From contig NZ_CP013612.1 in assembly GCF_001482385.1 (NCBI RefSeq), positions 682,001-746,000 of the forward strand: a stretch of DNA of 64,000 bases. Direction: 5' to 3'. The notes beneath the pieces were generated by a model that did no database searches, was not told the origin of the DNA, and was given only the letters and a program-made list of their open reading frames with translations. The translations under genes were made by a program, and so were the position numbers. The DNA comes from Pseudoalteromonas rubra. Its GTDB lineage: Bacteria; Pseudomonadota; Gammaproteobacteria; Enterobacterales; Alteromonadaceae. Shown piece after piece: positions 18,148 to 27,323 of this stretch. Numbering within the stretch: position 1 is the stretch's first letter; every line of letters begins with the position of its first letter.

Positions 18148-19098
18148 TTATGTAACATCTTTATGCCCAGGTAAAGAATTGAACGCCCCGTAACGGGTCA
18201 CTGCATAAGCACCGCAGCGGCTGGCATATTCGACAGCTGAGTTTACGATGTCCGGATCGCCCAGCAATGAATTGATGGCCTGGTTTTGTTGCTGGCGAAT
18301 GAGCGTTGCCAGTAACCCTCCTACGAATGCATCTCCTGCTGCCGTGGTGTCGACCGCTGTGACATCAGGGACATTGACACTTCCTTCAAATGAGCGTCCA
18401 TAAAATCGAATCGGATTGCCGCCATCTGTAATGACGAGCAATTTTACGTTTGCAGCCATAATCGCGTCGATGGTATGCGACTGTGGTAGGCTCGTATGAC
18501 TTTGGGTATTTAAAAACTCGAGCTCTTCAAGTGACAGTTTCACAATATCTGCGTTGGAAATAACATGCCAGACACGCTTTGAGCAATGTGCCAGGGAAGC
18601 CCACAGGTTTTCTCTCAGGTTCATGTCAAAGCTGGTGGCCATTCCTTTTGCGCGTGCCTGAGTCAAGGCAGATATGGTTGTTTTGTAGATGTTGCTTTCA
18701 GTCAGGCTATTACTACAGACATGTAACAATGAATGGGTGTCAAACATCTTGCTGTCAAAGTCATCCGCGCGAAATAGCAGATCAGCCGCTGGCGGGCGAT
18801 AGAAGCTGAAGCTCCTTTCTCCGGAATTATCCAAAGAAACAAACGCAAGTGCGGTTTTTGCTTTATCTGTGCTGATCAGGTAATCACAATTTACCTGATT
18901 ATGCTGCAATTCACGTTTGATAAACTTGCCAAACATATCATCACCAACCATACCACAGAAGCTCGCTGAAACCCCCTGACGAGCTACGGCCACTGCGACA
19001 TTTGCAGGCGCTCCGCCTGCATATTTAGTAAAAGATTCAGGCTCTTTACCATCAGACAGAAAATCTATCAGGGCTTCACCAAAACAGACTAAACTCAT
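18148..19098 (-). CDS. PfkB family sugar kinase (fructokinase)
   Basis: A 316-residue cytoplasmic ribokinase-family kinase. N-terminal FGEALIDFL and GGAPANVAVAVARQG, and the C-terminal PfkB signature DTTAAGDAFVGG with the catalytic Asp, are intact. The substrate is inferred from context. The gene overlaps the upstream AGE-family isomerase by one base (TAATG), and both diverge from a hexose importer and an alpha-mannosidase. The reading that fits is mannose -> fructose (isomerase) -> fructose-6-phosphate (this kinase), a mannose route known in Alteromonadales. A different ketose substrate cannot be excluded. Confidence 0.88.
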   Translation of the reverse strand: MSLVCFGEALIDFLSDGKEPESFTKYAGGAPANVAVAVARQGVSASFCGMVGDDMFGKFIKRELQHNQVNCDYLISTDKAKTALAFVSLDNSGERSFSFYRPPAADLLFRADDFDSKMFDTHSLLHVCSNSLTESNIYKTTISALTQARAKGMATSFDMNLRENLWASLAHCSKRVWHVISNADIVKLSLEELEFLNTQSHTSLPQSHTIDAIMAANVKLLVITDGGNPIRFYGRSFEGSVNVPDVTAVDTTAAGDAFVGGLLATLIRQQQNQAINSLLGDPDIVNSAVEYASRCGAYAVTRYGAFNSLPGHKDVT

Positions 19099-20288
19099 TA
19101 TTTCTCCTGCCCAAGCTGCTTAGCTCTCAGTACTTCGTAACAAGCCCCCATGGTGTGATAGTCGGTTTTGCCAGCAGGACTTTTTTCGTTGCTGTACTTC
19201 TCGTTACGACTGTTCAGGATCCTGTACCAGGCACCATGTTCATGGTCTATCATATTGTCCCAGCAATACTGCCATATTTTGTCGTACCACTGCCAGTAGC
19301 AATCTTCGCCCGTAGCGTGAGCAAGCAGAGCGGCGGCGGCAAAGCTCTCAGCCTGAACCCAAAAATACTTGTCAGCGTCGCAGATACTCTTGTCTGGCGC
19401 AAATCCATAGAATATTCCGCCATGCTCTTTGTCCCAGGCTGTTTCTAGTGCGGCGTCAAACAGGTAGCGTGCACGCTCTATCATCCAGTCTTGTGGCATG
19501 TGCCTATGCAGGATTAGGAGTAACTTGCTCCACTCGGTCTGGTGGCCTGGTTGAAACCCCCAGGGGCGAAAAAGGTGTTTGGGATTATCCAGGTTATATT
19601 CCCAGTCGATCTGCCAGTTCTCAGTGTAGTGTTCCCAAATAAGGCCATCAGCCAACTCTGCCTGTTTTACTGTCATTGTGAATGCCAGGGTGTGAGCGCG
19701 TTCGAGAAATTTGTTGTCATTAGTGGCCTCAAAACACATTAATAGCGCTTCGCACATGTGCATATTGGCATTCTGACCACGATAAGGGTCTGCAATACTG
19801 AAGTCGCCGTTATACTCGTCGAGGTATAGCTGGTAATCGCTTTGAAAGTATTTCTCTTCTAACAAACACCAGACGGACTCAATGGTGTCTGTGGCTGACT
19901 CAATTCCCGCCTTAAGTGCGACGGCATTAGCAAGCAGCACAAAGGCAAGGCCATAACAATGATTGGTGGTGTCTTCAGCCTGTTTTTTATTGATGACCCA
20001 AGCATATCCACCATTTGGTTGCTTATGCACCGTCTCCAGAAAATCCAGACCGTTACGTACCTGATTCAGATATTCAGGCTCTTGGGTCTGCAAAAAGGCC
20101 ATCGCATAATTGAAGACAAACCGGGTACTGGAAACCAGATGACGAGCATGCTGATTGTAAACGGTGCCATCGTCCAGAAAATAGTGGAAGAAGCCACCAC
20201 TGGGGTTGATACATTGAGGGTGGTAAAAGTCCATTGTCCGGTTAATATGCTTAAGTAAGAAATCGTCGTTTTTGAAATTTATAGACAT
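19098..20288 (-). CDS. AGE family epimerase/isomerase, probable mannose isomerase
   Basis: A 396-residue cytoplasmic (alpha/alpha)6-barrel enzyme of the N-acylglucosamine 2-epimerase superfamily. Family-like segments include GGFFHYFLDDG, HLVSSTRFVFNYAMA, GRNAN-type QNANMHMCEA, WGFQPGHQTEWSKLL and KYFWVQAESFAAA. Members include cellobiose epimerase, GlcNAc epimerase and mannose isomerase. The translational overlap with a fructokinase-like gene and the shared operator with a hexose importer point to D-mannose/D-fructose isomerisation. The start (MSINFKNDD) lies 88 bp from the palindromic operator at 20376. Confidence 0.85.
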   Translation of the reverse strand: MSINFKNDDFLLKHINRTMDFYHPQCINPSGGFFHYFLDDGTVYNQHARHLVSSTRFVFNYAMAFLQTQEPEYLNQVRNGLDFLETVHKQPNGGYAWVINKKQAEDTTNHCYGLAFVLLANAVALKAGIESATDTIESVWCLLEEKYFQSDYQLYLDEYNGDFSIADPYRGQNANMHMCEALLMCFEATNDNKFLERAHTLAFTMTVKQAELADGLIWEHYTENWQIDWEYNLDNPKHLFRPWGFQPGHQTEWSKLLLILHRHMPQDWMIERARYLFDAALETAWDKEHGGIFYGFAPDKSICDADKYFWVQAESFAAAALLAHATGEDCYWQWYDKIWQYCWDNMIDHEHGAWYRILNSRNEKYSNEKSPAGKTDYHTMGACYEVLRAKQLGQEK

Positions 20289-20375
20289 AACCTTTCCAGT
20301 CTGTGGTTATTCTGCCTGAGTCTAGTGACTTGGCGGTACTCTCTTTGCATCTTACTTTAGCACCATCAAAAATAA

Positions 20376-20391
20376 ATTGGAACGGTCCAAT
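20376..20391. promoter_or_regulatory. LacI-type operator between divergent isomerase and importer genes
   Basis: ATTGGAACGGTCCAAT, 14 of 16 bases self-complementary with a central CG, as in LacI/GalR-family operators. It sits in the 170-bp divergent promoter region, so one bound repressor could control both the isomerase-kinase unit and the importer. The identical 14-bp core recurs at 21874 before the mannosidase gene. No LacI-type gene is in the window, so the regulator lies elsewhere. Confidence 0.75.
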
Positions 20392-20458
20392 AAAACATTT
20401 GTGATTTTTCTGTAACAGTGTGTAGAATCACTGAATCCTTTAACACGGAGTATTCCAA

Positions 20459-21730
20459 GTGAGCGAAATCAACACTAACCAAAGTTATGTTGCCAGTGGA
20501 GATGCAAAGAACAACAACTATTTGTTACCACTGACCGCAATGACCACCCTGTTTTTTCTATGGGGATTCATAACCGTACTTAATGATGTACTGATCCCGC
20601 GTCTCAAAGCGGTGTTTGACCTGAGTTATACCGAAGCCATGCTTGTTCAGTTTTGCTTCTTTAGCGCCTATTTTATTGTCTCTTTACCAGCTGGTGCTTT
20701 TCTAAAACGGTATGGCTACAAAAATGGTGTATTAACCGGCCTTGTTGTTGCAGCGGCTGGCTGTCTTTTGTTTTATCCAGCGGTTGTCGTACATGAATAC
20801 TGGTTATTCCTGACTGCTTTATTTGTATTGGCTTCAGGTATTACGGTTTTGCAGGTGTCTGCAAACCCATATGTTGCAGCACTAGGCCCGGAAAAAACCG
20901 CGTCCAGTCGATTAAATTTGGCGCAAGCGCTGAATTCTCTGGGTACTACGGTCGGTCCGGCTGTTGGCGGTATGCTGTTGTTTGGTGCCGGCGCGAGCAT
21001 GGCGACAGATGCGAGTGCTGACTCTGTTAAAGTCCCTTATCTGATACTGGCAGGAGCCTTGTTGCTGATAGCCGCAGTATTTGCATTTCTTAAACTACCA
21101 ACAATTGAAGCGCACACAGAAGAGGGGGATTGTAAAGCACGTGGTCACAAGTTAACTGAAGCACCCCATCTGGTTATGGGTGTGGCTGCCATATTTTGTT
21201 ATGTTGGTGCTGAAGTTGCGATTGGTAGCTTCCTGGTTAACTATTTTGCAGAGCCTTCGATCGCCGGTATGGAAGAGCATACCGCAGCAAAATATATATC
21301 TTATTACTGGGGTGGTGCTATGGTTGGCCGCTTTATTGGCTCTGCCGCTTTGCAGAAAATCTCTCCTTCTAAAGCGCTGATGTTTAATGCTATTGCAATC
21401 ATTGCGCTGTTGCTGCTCACTATGTCAACCGATGGTAAACTGGCTATGTTTGCAGTACTTGCGGTGGGTTTGTTCAACTCAATCATGTTCCCGACTATTT
21501 TTTCTATTGCCATCGAGGGACTCGGGTCACTAACCAGCAAAGGTTCAGGTTGGTTGTGTCTGGCGATTGTAGGTGGAGCGTTGGTTCCTCTGGCTCAGGG
21601 TCTGGTTGCAGACAGCGCTGGTATACAGATCAGCTTTGTTGTTCCTATGGTTTGCTACGTATTTATTGCATGGTATGGCCTGAACGTGGTGTCTCTATAC
21701 AAACAGTGGCAGCAAAAAGTCGATTGCTAA
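20459..21730 (+). CDS. Sugar MFS transporter, FucP/GluP family
   Basis: A 423-residue inner-membrane H+- or Na+-coupled sugar symporter with about 12 membrane spans. The family opening is clear (TLFFLWGFITVLNDVLIPRLK, shortened here), followed by GAFLKRYGYKNG and QVSANPYVAALGP, typical of FucP-like fucose/glucose/galactose carriers. It starts with GTG behind CGGAG. Genomic context with an alpha-mannosidase and mannose isomerase suggests mannose as substrate. It is transcribed divergently from the isomerase-kinase pair and has its own terminator. Confidence 0.9.
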   Translation: MSEINTNQSYVASGDAKNNNYLLPLTAMTTLFFLWGFITVLNDVLIPRLKAVFDLSYTEAMLVQFCFFSAYFIVSLPAGAFLKRYGYKNGVLTGLVVAAAGCLLFYPAVVVHEYWLFLTALFVLASGITVLQVSANPYVAALGPEKTASSRLNLAQALNSLGTTVGPAVGGMLLFGAGASMATDASADSVKVPYLILAGALLLIAAVFAFLKLPTIEAHTEEGDCKARGHKLTEAPHLVMGVAAIFCYVGAEVAIGSFLVNYFAEPSIAGMEEHTAAKYISYYWGGAMVGRFIGSAALQKISPSKALMFNAIAIIALLLLTMSTDGKLAMFAVLAVGLFNSIMFPTIFSIAIEGLGSLTSKGSGWLCLAIVGGALVPLAQGLVADSAGIQISFVVPMVCYVFIAWYGLNVVSLYKQWQQKVDC

Positions 21731-21743
21731 CCATCACCTTTTT

Positions 21744-21768
21744 AAGCCGGCCTCAGTGCTGGCTTTTC
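21744..21768 (+). terminator. Terminator after the sugar importer
   Basis: AAGCCGGC-CTCAGT-GCTGGCTTTT: 8-bp stem with one G-U pair and a short T-run, 14 bp after the importer stop. Confidence 0.65.
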
Positions 21769-21873
21769 ACCTTCTCAGCTCATCATTTTTAACTTCTCAC
21801 TTTTTATCTTCGCAATTATTTCTTATCCTGTTTCTATTGAATACGTATTCATTTGCGGTGTAAGATAGTGCTA

Positions 21874-21889
21874 ATTGGAACGGTCCAAA
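21874..21889. promoter_or_regulatory. Second copy of the LacI-type operator, before the GH92 gene
   Basis: ATTGGAACGGTCCAAA, sharing the 14-bp core TTGGAACGGTCCAA with the site at 20376. It lies 30 bp before the mannosidase start, where bound repressor would block transcription. The two sites unite the import/catabolism genes and the extracellular mannosidase in one regulon. Confidence 0.75.
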
Positions 21890-21919
21890 TAATTACAATT
21901 AGGTATTAAGGAGAGGTGC

Positions 21920-24271
21920 ATGTATCGCATCGTATCAGTAGCGACTATGGCTACTTTGATATCTGTCTCATCACTGGGGATGGCAAAAGAGTCAAACACG
22001 CAGTGGGTAGACCCATTTATAGGCACCGGCGGAGACGGTCATACGTTTCCTGGTGCGGTTGTCCCTTTTGGTATGGTTCAGCTCAGCCCTGACACGGATA
22101 ACCCTATGCGTGGGGTATCACCGCAGCCCGAGATTTACAAGCGGTGCGCAGGTTACCACTATGATGACACCACCATAGTTGGTTTTTCTCATACGCACTT
22201 TTCTGGCACGGGCCATTCGGATCTTGGTGATTTGCTGGTTATGCCTATCAGCGGGGAGGTTAAAACTGATCCTGGCACCGCAGAAAACCCAGATGCGGGC
22301 TATCGTTCACGATTTTCGCACGATCAGGAATGGGCTGAGGCAGGTTACTATGGGGTAGAGCTGCAAGATTATAATATCAAGGCCGAATTAACGGCCAGCC
22401 CCCGTGTAGGCATGCACCAGTACACCTTCAAAAATGGTGGCGAGGGTCATGTTCTGTTTGACCTGACCAGTGCAATATATAATTTTGAAAACAAAGTGAT
22501 TTGGAGTGATATTCGCAAGATCAATGACACCACACTGGTTGCTTATCGGGCAACTAACGGGTGGGCGCGCAATCGCCAGATGTACTTTGCTATTGAGTTT
22601 TCTCAGCCAATAGATAGCTACCGTTTCATCAATGAAGACAACATGCGCTATCGTTGTATGGGTTGCCTTGGTAAGGAAAAGCACTCAACGATTGAAAACA
22701 AAGCAGTTAAAATGACAGCAGGCAAAGCGGTTAAATTCGTAGCCAGTTTTGACAATGTAGAGAGCAAACCGCTGCAAATCAAAGTGGCGTTATCTGCTGT
22801 CAGTCGTAGTAATGCACTCGAAAACCTGACGGCGGAGATCCCGCACTGGGACTTCAACAAAGTTCGCAAAGCCGCCAGTGCGCAATGGGCATCGTATTTA
22901 GATAAAGTCGACGTTGAAGGCACTCGCTCTGAAAAGCGTCAATTTTATACCGCACTTTACCACGCATTGCAGGCACCTAGTCTTTATCAGGACGTGAATG
23001 GGCAATATCGCGGTGTAGATGGCGAAATCCATGATGGTAAGGATTTCGAACATTACACGCTTTACTCGTTGTGGGATACCTATCGTGCGTTACATCCGCT
23101 GCTGACCTACATAGATCCAAACAGGGTCTCGGGTATGATCCAGTCAATGCTGGTGCACTATCAGCAAAGCTACGAAAAAATGTTACCTATCTGGTCATTC
23201 CACGCACACGAGACCTGGACCATGATTGGTTATCACGCTGTTTCTGTTATTGCTGATGCTTATCTTAAGGGGATCCGCGATTACGATGTTGAACTGGCTG
23301 TAGAGGCCATCATTAACACTGCAAACAACCCGGTTTATGATGCGATCCCGGAATATAAAAAGTACGGCTATGTGCCTATGGATGTGTTGCCTGAATCCGT
23401 TTCTATTACGCTGGAATACGCCTATGACGACTTTGCTATTGCCAGAATGTTCGAGGCAATGGGTAAAAGTGAGCAGGCTAAGCACTACTACGCCCGAGCA
23501 ATGAGCTATAAGAATGTTTTTGACCCAAAAAGTGGCTTTATGCGCGGTCGTGATAGCCAGGGCCGCTGGGATCCTGAATTTAATGCATTTAAAGCTAAGT
23601 ACATGGGACCATTTACAGAAGGTAACGCAATGCAGTACAGCTTTTATGTGCCTCAGGACGTTGCCGGTCTTATTGAATTAATGGGCGGGGATGAGGCATT
23701 CACGCAGCGACTGGATGAATTGTTCGATACGCCGCTGTCACATGACATGATTAAAGAGCACGAGGACATTGCGGGCCTTATCGGTAATTACGCACACGGC
23801 AATGAGCCTAGCCATCACATCGCTTATTTATATAACTATGCGGGCAAGCCATGGAAAACCCAGGAACGTATCCGCCAGATCATGGATACACTGAGTTCAG
23901 ACAAGCCTGACGGACTTGCCGGGAATGACGACGTTGGTCAAATGTCTGCCTGGTATATTTTCTCTGCAATGGGCTTTTATCCTGTAGCGCCGGGCGACCT
24001 TGCTTACGCGATTGGTGCGCCTCAGACGCCTAAGGTCACTCTGAAGCTGGCAAATGGCAAGCAATTCACGACCACAGCAGTGGGTTTGAGCGACACCAAT
24101 AAGTACATTCAGTCAGTCACTCTCAATGGCAAAGCGCTGCAACGCAGTTACCTGACTCATGACGATATCATGGCTGGGGGAGAGCTTAAATATGTTATGG
24201 GTGACAAACCGAATAAACAATGGGGCAAGACTGATACAGCCAGACCGCCTTCTTTGTCAGAGTATAAATAA
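21920..24271 (+). CDS. Secreted GH92 alpha-mannosidase
   Basis: A 783-residue exported glycoside hydrolase (signal MYRIVSVATMATLISVSSLGMA). The GH92 layout is complete: N-terminal beta domain opening with WVDPFIGTGGDGHTFPGAVVPFGMVQLSPD, then the catalytic (alpha/alpha)6 barrel with SLWDTYRALHPL, WSFHAHETWTMIGYHAV, GNEPSHHIAYLYN and GNDDVGQMSAWYIFSAMG, the usual sites of the catalytic acid and calcium ligands. GH92 enzymes release mannose from alpha-mannosides such as yeast mannan or N-glycans. Strong ribosome site AGGAGAGG. It is controlled by the same operator as the mannose importer, and its stop overlaps the next start. Confidence 0.93.
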   Translation: MYRIVSVATMATLISVSSLGMAKESNTQWVDPFIGTGGDGHTFPGAVVPFGMVQLSPDTDNPMRGVSPQPEIYKRCAGYHYDDTTIVGFSHTHFSGTGHSDLGDLLVMPISGEVKTDPGTAENPDAGYRSRFSHDQEWAEAGYYGVELQDYNIKAELTASPRVGMHQYTFKNGGEGHVLFDLTSAIYNFENKVIWSDIRKINDTTLVAYRATNGWARNRQMYFAIEFSQPIDSYRFINEDNMRYRCMGCLGKEKHSTIENKAVKMTAGKAVKFVASFDNVESKPLQIKVALSAVSRSNALENLTAEIPHWDFNKVRKAASAQWASYLDKVDVEGTRSEKRQFYTALYHALQAPSLYQDVNGQYRGVDGEIHDGKDFEHYTLYSLWDTYRALHPLLTYIDPNRVSGMIQSMLVHYQQSYEKMLPIWSFHAHETWTMIGYHAVSVIADAYLKGIRDYDVELAVEAIINTANNPVYDAIPEYKKYGYVPMDVLPESVSITLEYAYDDFAIARMFEAMGKSEQAKHYYARAMSYKNVFDPKSGFMRGRDSQGRWDPEFNAFKAKYMGPFTEGNAMQYSFYVPQDVAGLIELMGGDEAFTQRLDELFDTPLSHDMIKEHEDIAGLIGNYAHGNEPSHHIAYLYNYAGKPWKTQERIRQIMDTLSSDKPDGLAGNDDVGQMSAWYIFSAMGFYPVAPGDLAYAIGAPQTPKVTLKLANGKQFTTTAVGLSDTNKYIQSVTLNGKALQRSYLTHDDIMAGGELKYVMGDKPNKQWGKTDTARPPSLSEYK

Positions 24272-25023
24272 TGAAAGCGTTTAGGATATGTCAGATAGCC
24301 TGTGCACTATTCATGTCGGCGTCACTCTGTGCTTCTGAGATAAACACTCAGCTAAAGCCGCTTGCTTTTGATGCTGATATCGCATGGCAGCGGTTTAGGC
24401 TGCCTAATGTGACAATCAGAAATTTCAGCGAATCAAGCCCCGCGATTTGGCAGTATGTTGATATCAGGTTGGTAAGTCAGATTTCATATAATGTTGCGAG
24501 GCTACTTTATAAGGATATGTCTGTTGCACCTCAGCTGCCTGAAATTGAAATCATCCTGGAAGACATGAAAGGGGTTGCGTACAAAGAGGGGGATTTTAAT
24601 GGTGCAAAAATACACATCAGCGCTCAATACCTTGCGAAATTTGCCGAAGGTAAGTCGCAACAAGCATTGTATGATGAGTTGATTGGTGTGTTGTACCATG
24701 AGATAGCACATGCTTACCAATTTGATGATAACAACTACAAAGAAATAGGTCCCGTGATAGAGGGAATTGCTGATGTGGTCCGTATGAAGGCAGGGTACGT
24801 TGATCCGAGCTTTCGTAATGCAGGCGGTAACTTTGACTCAGGATACAAAACCACCGCGTTTTTTATTCACTGGCTAGAAACAACCGGCCATCCGCATCTG
24901 TTGGTTGATTTGAATGGACAGCTAGACCCTAATGATGACAAACAGTGGAGCTGGGAGACGTTCTCTGAGCACTCAGGGATTGATTTGTCGCTTAGCTGGA
25001 AGGCGTATCAATCAGAGCTTTAG
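24271..25023 (+). CDS. Basic secretory protein (BSP) family metallopeptidase-like protein
   Basis: A 250-residue exported protein (signal ending near CAS/EINTQL) resembling the plant-and-bacterial BSP family. A zinc-peptidase-like HEIAHAYQ lies at about 147, with EGIADVVRMKAGY about 18 residues on. The C-terminal WETFSEHSGIDLSLSWKAYQ also fits. It is translationally coupled to the GH92 mannosidase (TAATG), so it is produced together with it. A role on mannosylated glycoproteins, with the peptidase attacking the protein part, is an attractive inference. Enzymatic activity of the family is poorly established. Confidence 0.78.
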   Translation: MKAFRICQIACALFMSASLCASEINTQLKPLAFDADIAWQRFRLPNVTIRNFSESSPAIWQYVDIRLVSQISYNVARLLYKDMSVAPQLPEIEIILEDMKGVAYKEGDFNGAKIHISAQYLAKFAEGKSQQALYDELIGVLYHEIAHAYQFDDNNYKEIGPVIEGIADVVRMKAGYVDPSFRNAGGNFDSGYKTTAFFIHWLETTGHPHLLVDLNGQLDPNDDKQWSWETFSEHSGIDLSLSWKAYQSEL

Positions 25024-25052
25024 CACTTTTTGATAATTATTGTGTGTCATAC

Positions 25053-25080
25053 AAAGGTGAGAAATATCTCACCTTTTTTC
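25053..25080 (+). terminator. Terminator after the GH92-BSP unit
   Basis: AAAGGTGAG-AAATAT-CTCACCTTTTTTC: 9-bp perfect stem and T-run, 30 bp after the BSP stop. Confidence 0.88.
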
Positions 25081-25246
25081 GTTCCCGACGTTGACACTTG
25101 TTTAATAACCGCTCAACTGAAAAATAAATCGCGAAAACAAGTGTATAATTGACTTAAGGCAGCAAAAGTTTCGCCGATAAGGTAAGACAAACTCGTTAAG
25201 ATTTGGTAAAACAAATTTGTATTAGCAGAATTAACACAGGATCCCC

Positions 25247-27136
25247 ATGTTTAGTGCGCTTAAATTTACAACTAAAATAACACTGGCCGCTTCATTGGTG
25301 CTGGTGATCGTGCTCTCCCTTTTTACGGTGAACAACTTTATTCTGATGCGCTCGCAAACTCAGGCTCAGCTGACTCTGGTATTGCAGGAAATCTCCGAGT
25401 CCGTGTCGCAAAATATTGCAAACTGGCTGAATGACAGGCTGGATATTGTCAGTTCAGTAGCCAGCGGTCATCGTCGTGATGATTCAACCGCAGATATATT
25501 GCGCCGGGTTCAAACTGCACATGAAGCCGGACACTTTAAAAATACCTTTATTGGTACGCCAGACGGCCAGTTCGTCCTGAACGATACAACGGTGGTGTTA
25601 CCAAGCGACTTTGATGCCACTCAAAGGCCCTGGTATAAACTGGCAGAACGTAAAAGAGATACCGCATTTACGACCCCTTATATAGATGTAACCAGTAATG
25701 AGCTGACCATTACGGCTGTGGTGCCTATTATGAACAATGGTCGCTTCTCTGGTGTTGCCGGTGGCGACATAGATATGGTCACCATCACTGATATCGTCAA
25801 TGAAATTGATTTTCTTGGTTATGGATATGGCTTTTTGCTAGACGCCGAAGGGCGGATCCTGAGCCATCCAGACACGCAGCTGAATGACAAACCAATGGTG
25901 GATTTATTCGGTACTAAATTGCCGCTCACTGAAGCGTTCGCAGAATTAGAAATCGACGGAAAAGAAAAGCTCGTTTCCTTTGTGGCCATGCGCGGCATTA
26001 ACAATGTTGATTGGTATTTAGGCGTAGTGATAGACAAAGAGATTGCTTATAGCTCTGTTGCATCATTTCGCAATATGGCGCTAATTTACATGCTGGTCGG
26101 TGTTGTGGTGATAGTGGTGATGTTACAACTGTTGCTTAAATACCTGATGCGACCTATGGTTCACCTGAATGAAGCAATTAAAGACATAGCACAGGGTGAA
26201 GGTGATCTGACACGTCGGCTGGATGTAGAAAACAACGATGAATTTGGTGAGCTATCGAATTATTTCAATCTGTTTGTAGATAAAATTCACGAGAGTATCT
26301 CCAAAGTCAAAGAAACCACACTGGCACTTGAGCAGGTTATGGCAGGGTTGCAATCCCAAACTCAGGGGGCGCTGGACATTTATACTGAGCAAACCAAGCG
26401 TACCGATAGTGTCGCTACTGCAATTAACCAACTGTCATCCAGTGCGGTTGAGATTTCTAATAGTGCCAAGCATGCGTCTGAACTTGCCACTGAAGCAAAC
26501 AGTCTGTCGAGTCAGGGTCAGGTTGCGTTAAATGCCAACATTGAAGAAATTGGTTCTCTCAGCGCTAAAATGCAAAAAGCGCAATCCACAATCGATGGTC
26601 TGGATAAACTGACCGCAAGCATAGGTCAGGTCTTAGAAGTCATCAAAGGGGTCAGTGAGCAAACTAACCTGCTGGCACTCAATGCAGCGATAGAAGCGGC
26701 ACGTGCGGGTGAGGCTGGCCGAGGCTTTGCTGTGGTCGCAGACGAAGTCAGGCAGCTTGCTCAGCGTACCCAAGAGTCGACACAGGAAATTGAAAATACT
26801 ATCGGCGAGCTTCAACAGGGTTCTGCTTCTGCCGTTGCCGTGATGAAATCAAGTATTGATGATTCTAGTAATAGTGCAGAACAGGCCCAGTCTGCCGGGA
26901 CTAAGATGCAGGAAGTTACTCACGCTATTGACTCTATTGATGGTGTGAATCATGCCGTTGCAAGCGCTACACAAGAGCAAAATGCGGTGATCCAGTCCCT
27001 CGACAGTGATATTCATGGGATAAGTGATTTATGTGTTCAGGGCAGTGACAGTCTGACAAAAACATTGCAAGAATGCCATACGCTAAAATTGCAATTTGAT
27101 GAACTCGAAAATATGCTCGCCAAATTTAAAGTATAA
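25247..27136 (+). CDS. Methyl-accepting chemotaxis protein with dCache sensor
   Basis: A 629-residue transmembrane chemoreceptor: TM1 (about 8-30), periplasmic dCache domain (about 35-275, with [20 protein letters not shown]), TM2 (about 278-300), HAMP (300-355) and a cytoplasmic signalling domain whose hairpin tip ([19 protein letters not shown]...) is canonical. The dCache ligand pocket has the R-x-W-Y part of the amino-acid-binding motif, but Phe stands where the motif usually has its first Tyr, so the ligand is uncertain. It is a single-gene unit with its own terminator. It may bring cells toward nutrients released by the neighbouring secreted enzymes, which is inference. Confidence 0.92.
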   Translation: MFSALKFTTKITLAASLVLVIVLSLFTVNNFILMRSQTQAQLTLVLQEISESVSQNIANWLNDRLDIVSSVASGHRRDDSTADILRRVQTAHEAGHFKNTFIGTPDGQFVLNDTTVVLPSDFDATQRPWYKLAERKRDTAFTTPYIDVTSNELTITAVVPIMNNGRFSGVAGGDIDMVTITDIVNEIDFLGYGYGFLLDAEGRILSHPDTQLNDKPMVDLFGTKLPLTEAFAELEIDGKEKLVSFVAMRGINNVDWYLGVVIDKEIAYSSVASFRNMALIYMLVGVVVIVVMLQLLLKYLMRPMVHLNEAIKDIAQGEGDLTRRLDVENNDEFGELSNYFNLFVDKIHESISKVKETTLALEQVMAGLQSQTQGALDIYTEQTKRTDSVATAINQLSSSAVEISNSAKHASELATEANSLSSQGQVALNANIEEIGSLSAKMQKAQSTIDGLDKLTASIGQVLEVIKGVSEQTNLLALNAAIEAARAGEAGRGFAVVADEVRQLAQRTQESTQEIENTIGELQQGSASAVAVMKSSIDDSSNSAEQAQSAGTKMQEVTHAIDSIDGVNHAVASATQEQNAVIQSLDSDIHGISDLCVQGSDSLTKTLQECHTLKLQFDELENMLAKFKV

Positions 27137-27143
27137 TCCTTTC

Positions 27144-27171
27144 AAAGGCTGCATGATCGCAGCCTTTTTTA
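27144..27171 (+). terminator. Terminator after the chemoreceptor gene
   Basis: AAAGGCTGC-ATGATC-GCAGCCTTTTTT: 9-bp perfect stem with a run of six T, immediately after the stop. Confidence 0.9.
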
Positions 27172-27212
27172 TTTGTTGCGTTAAAATAAACAATCCCCTC
27201 CATGAACTAAAT

Positions 27213-27259
27213 ATGACATCTGTAACCTAACTGTATTGTTAGCGCAACATGGATGTCAT
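27213..27259. promoter_or_regulatory. Nested inverted repeats before the TonB2-type operon
   Basis: ATGACATC (27213-27220) and GATGTCAT (27252-27259) form an 8-bp inverted repeat, and CTAAC/GTTAG (27227-27242) pairs inside it. It lies about 65-110 bp before the first gene, where a regulator or leader structure would act. It is not a recognisable Fur box. Confidence 0.3.
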
Positions 27260-27323
27260 TTAGGCACATTAGACTGCACGCAATTCCAATATAGCAACAA
27301 GCAAATATTAAAAGGTGTATGCG

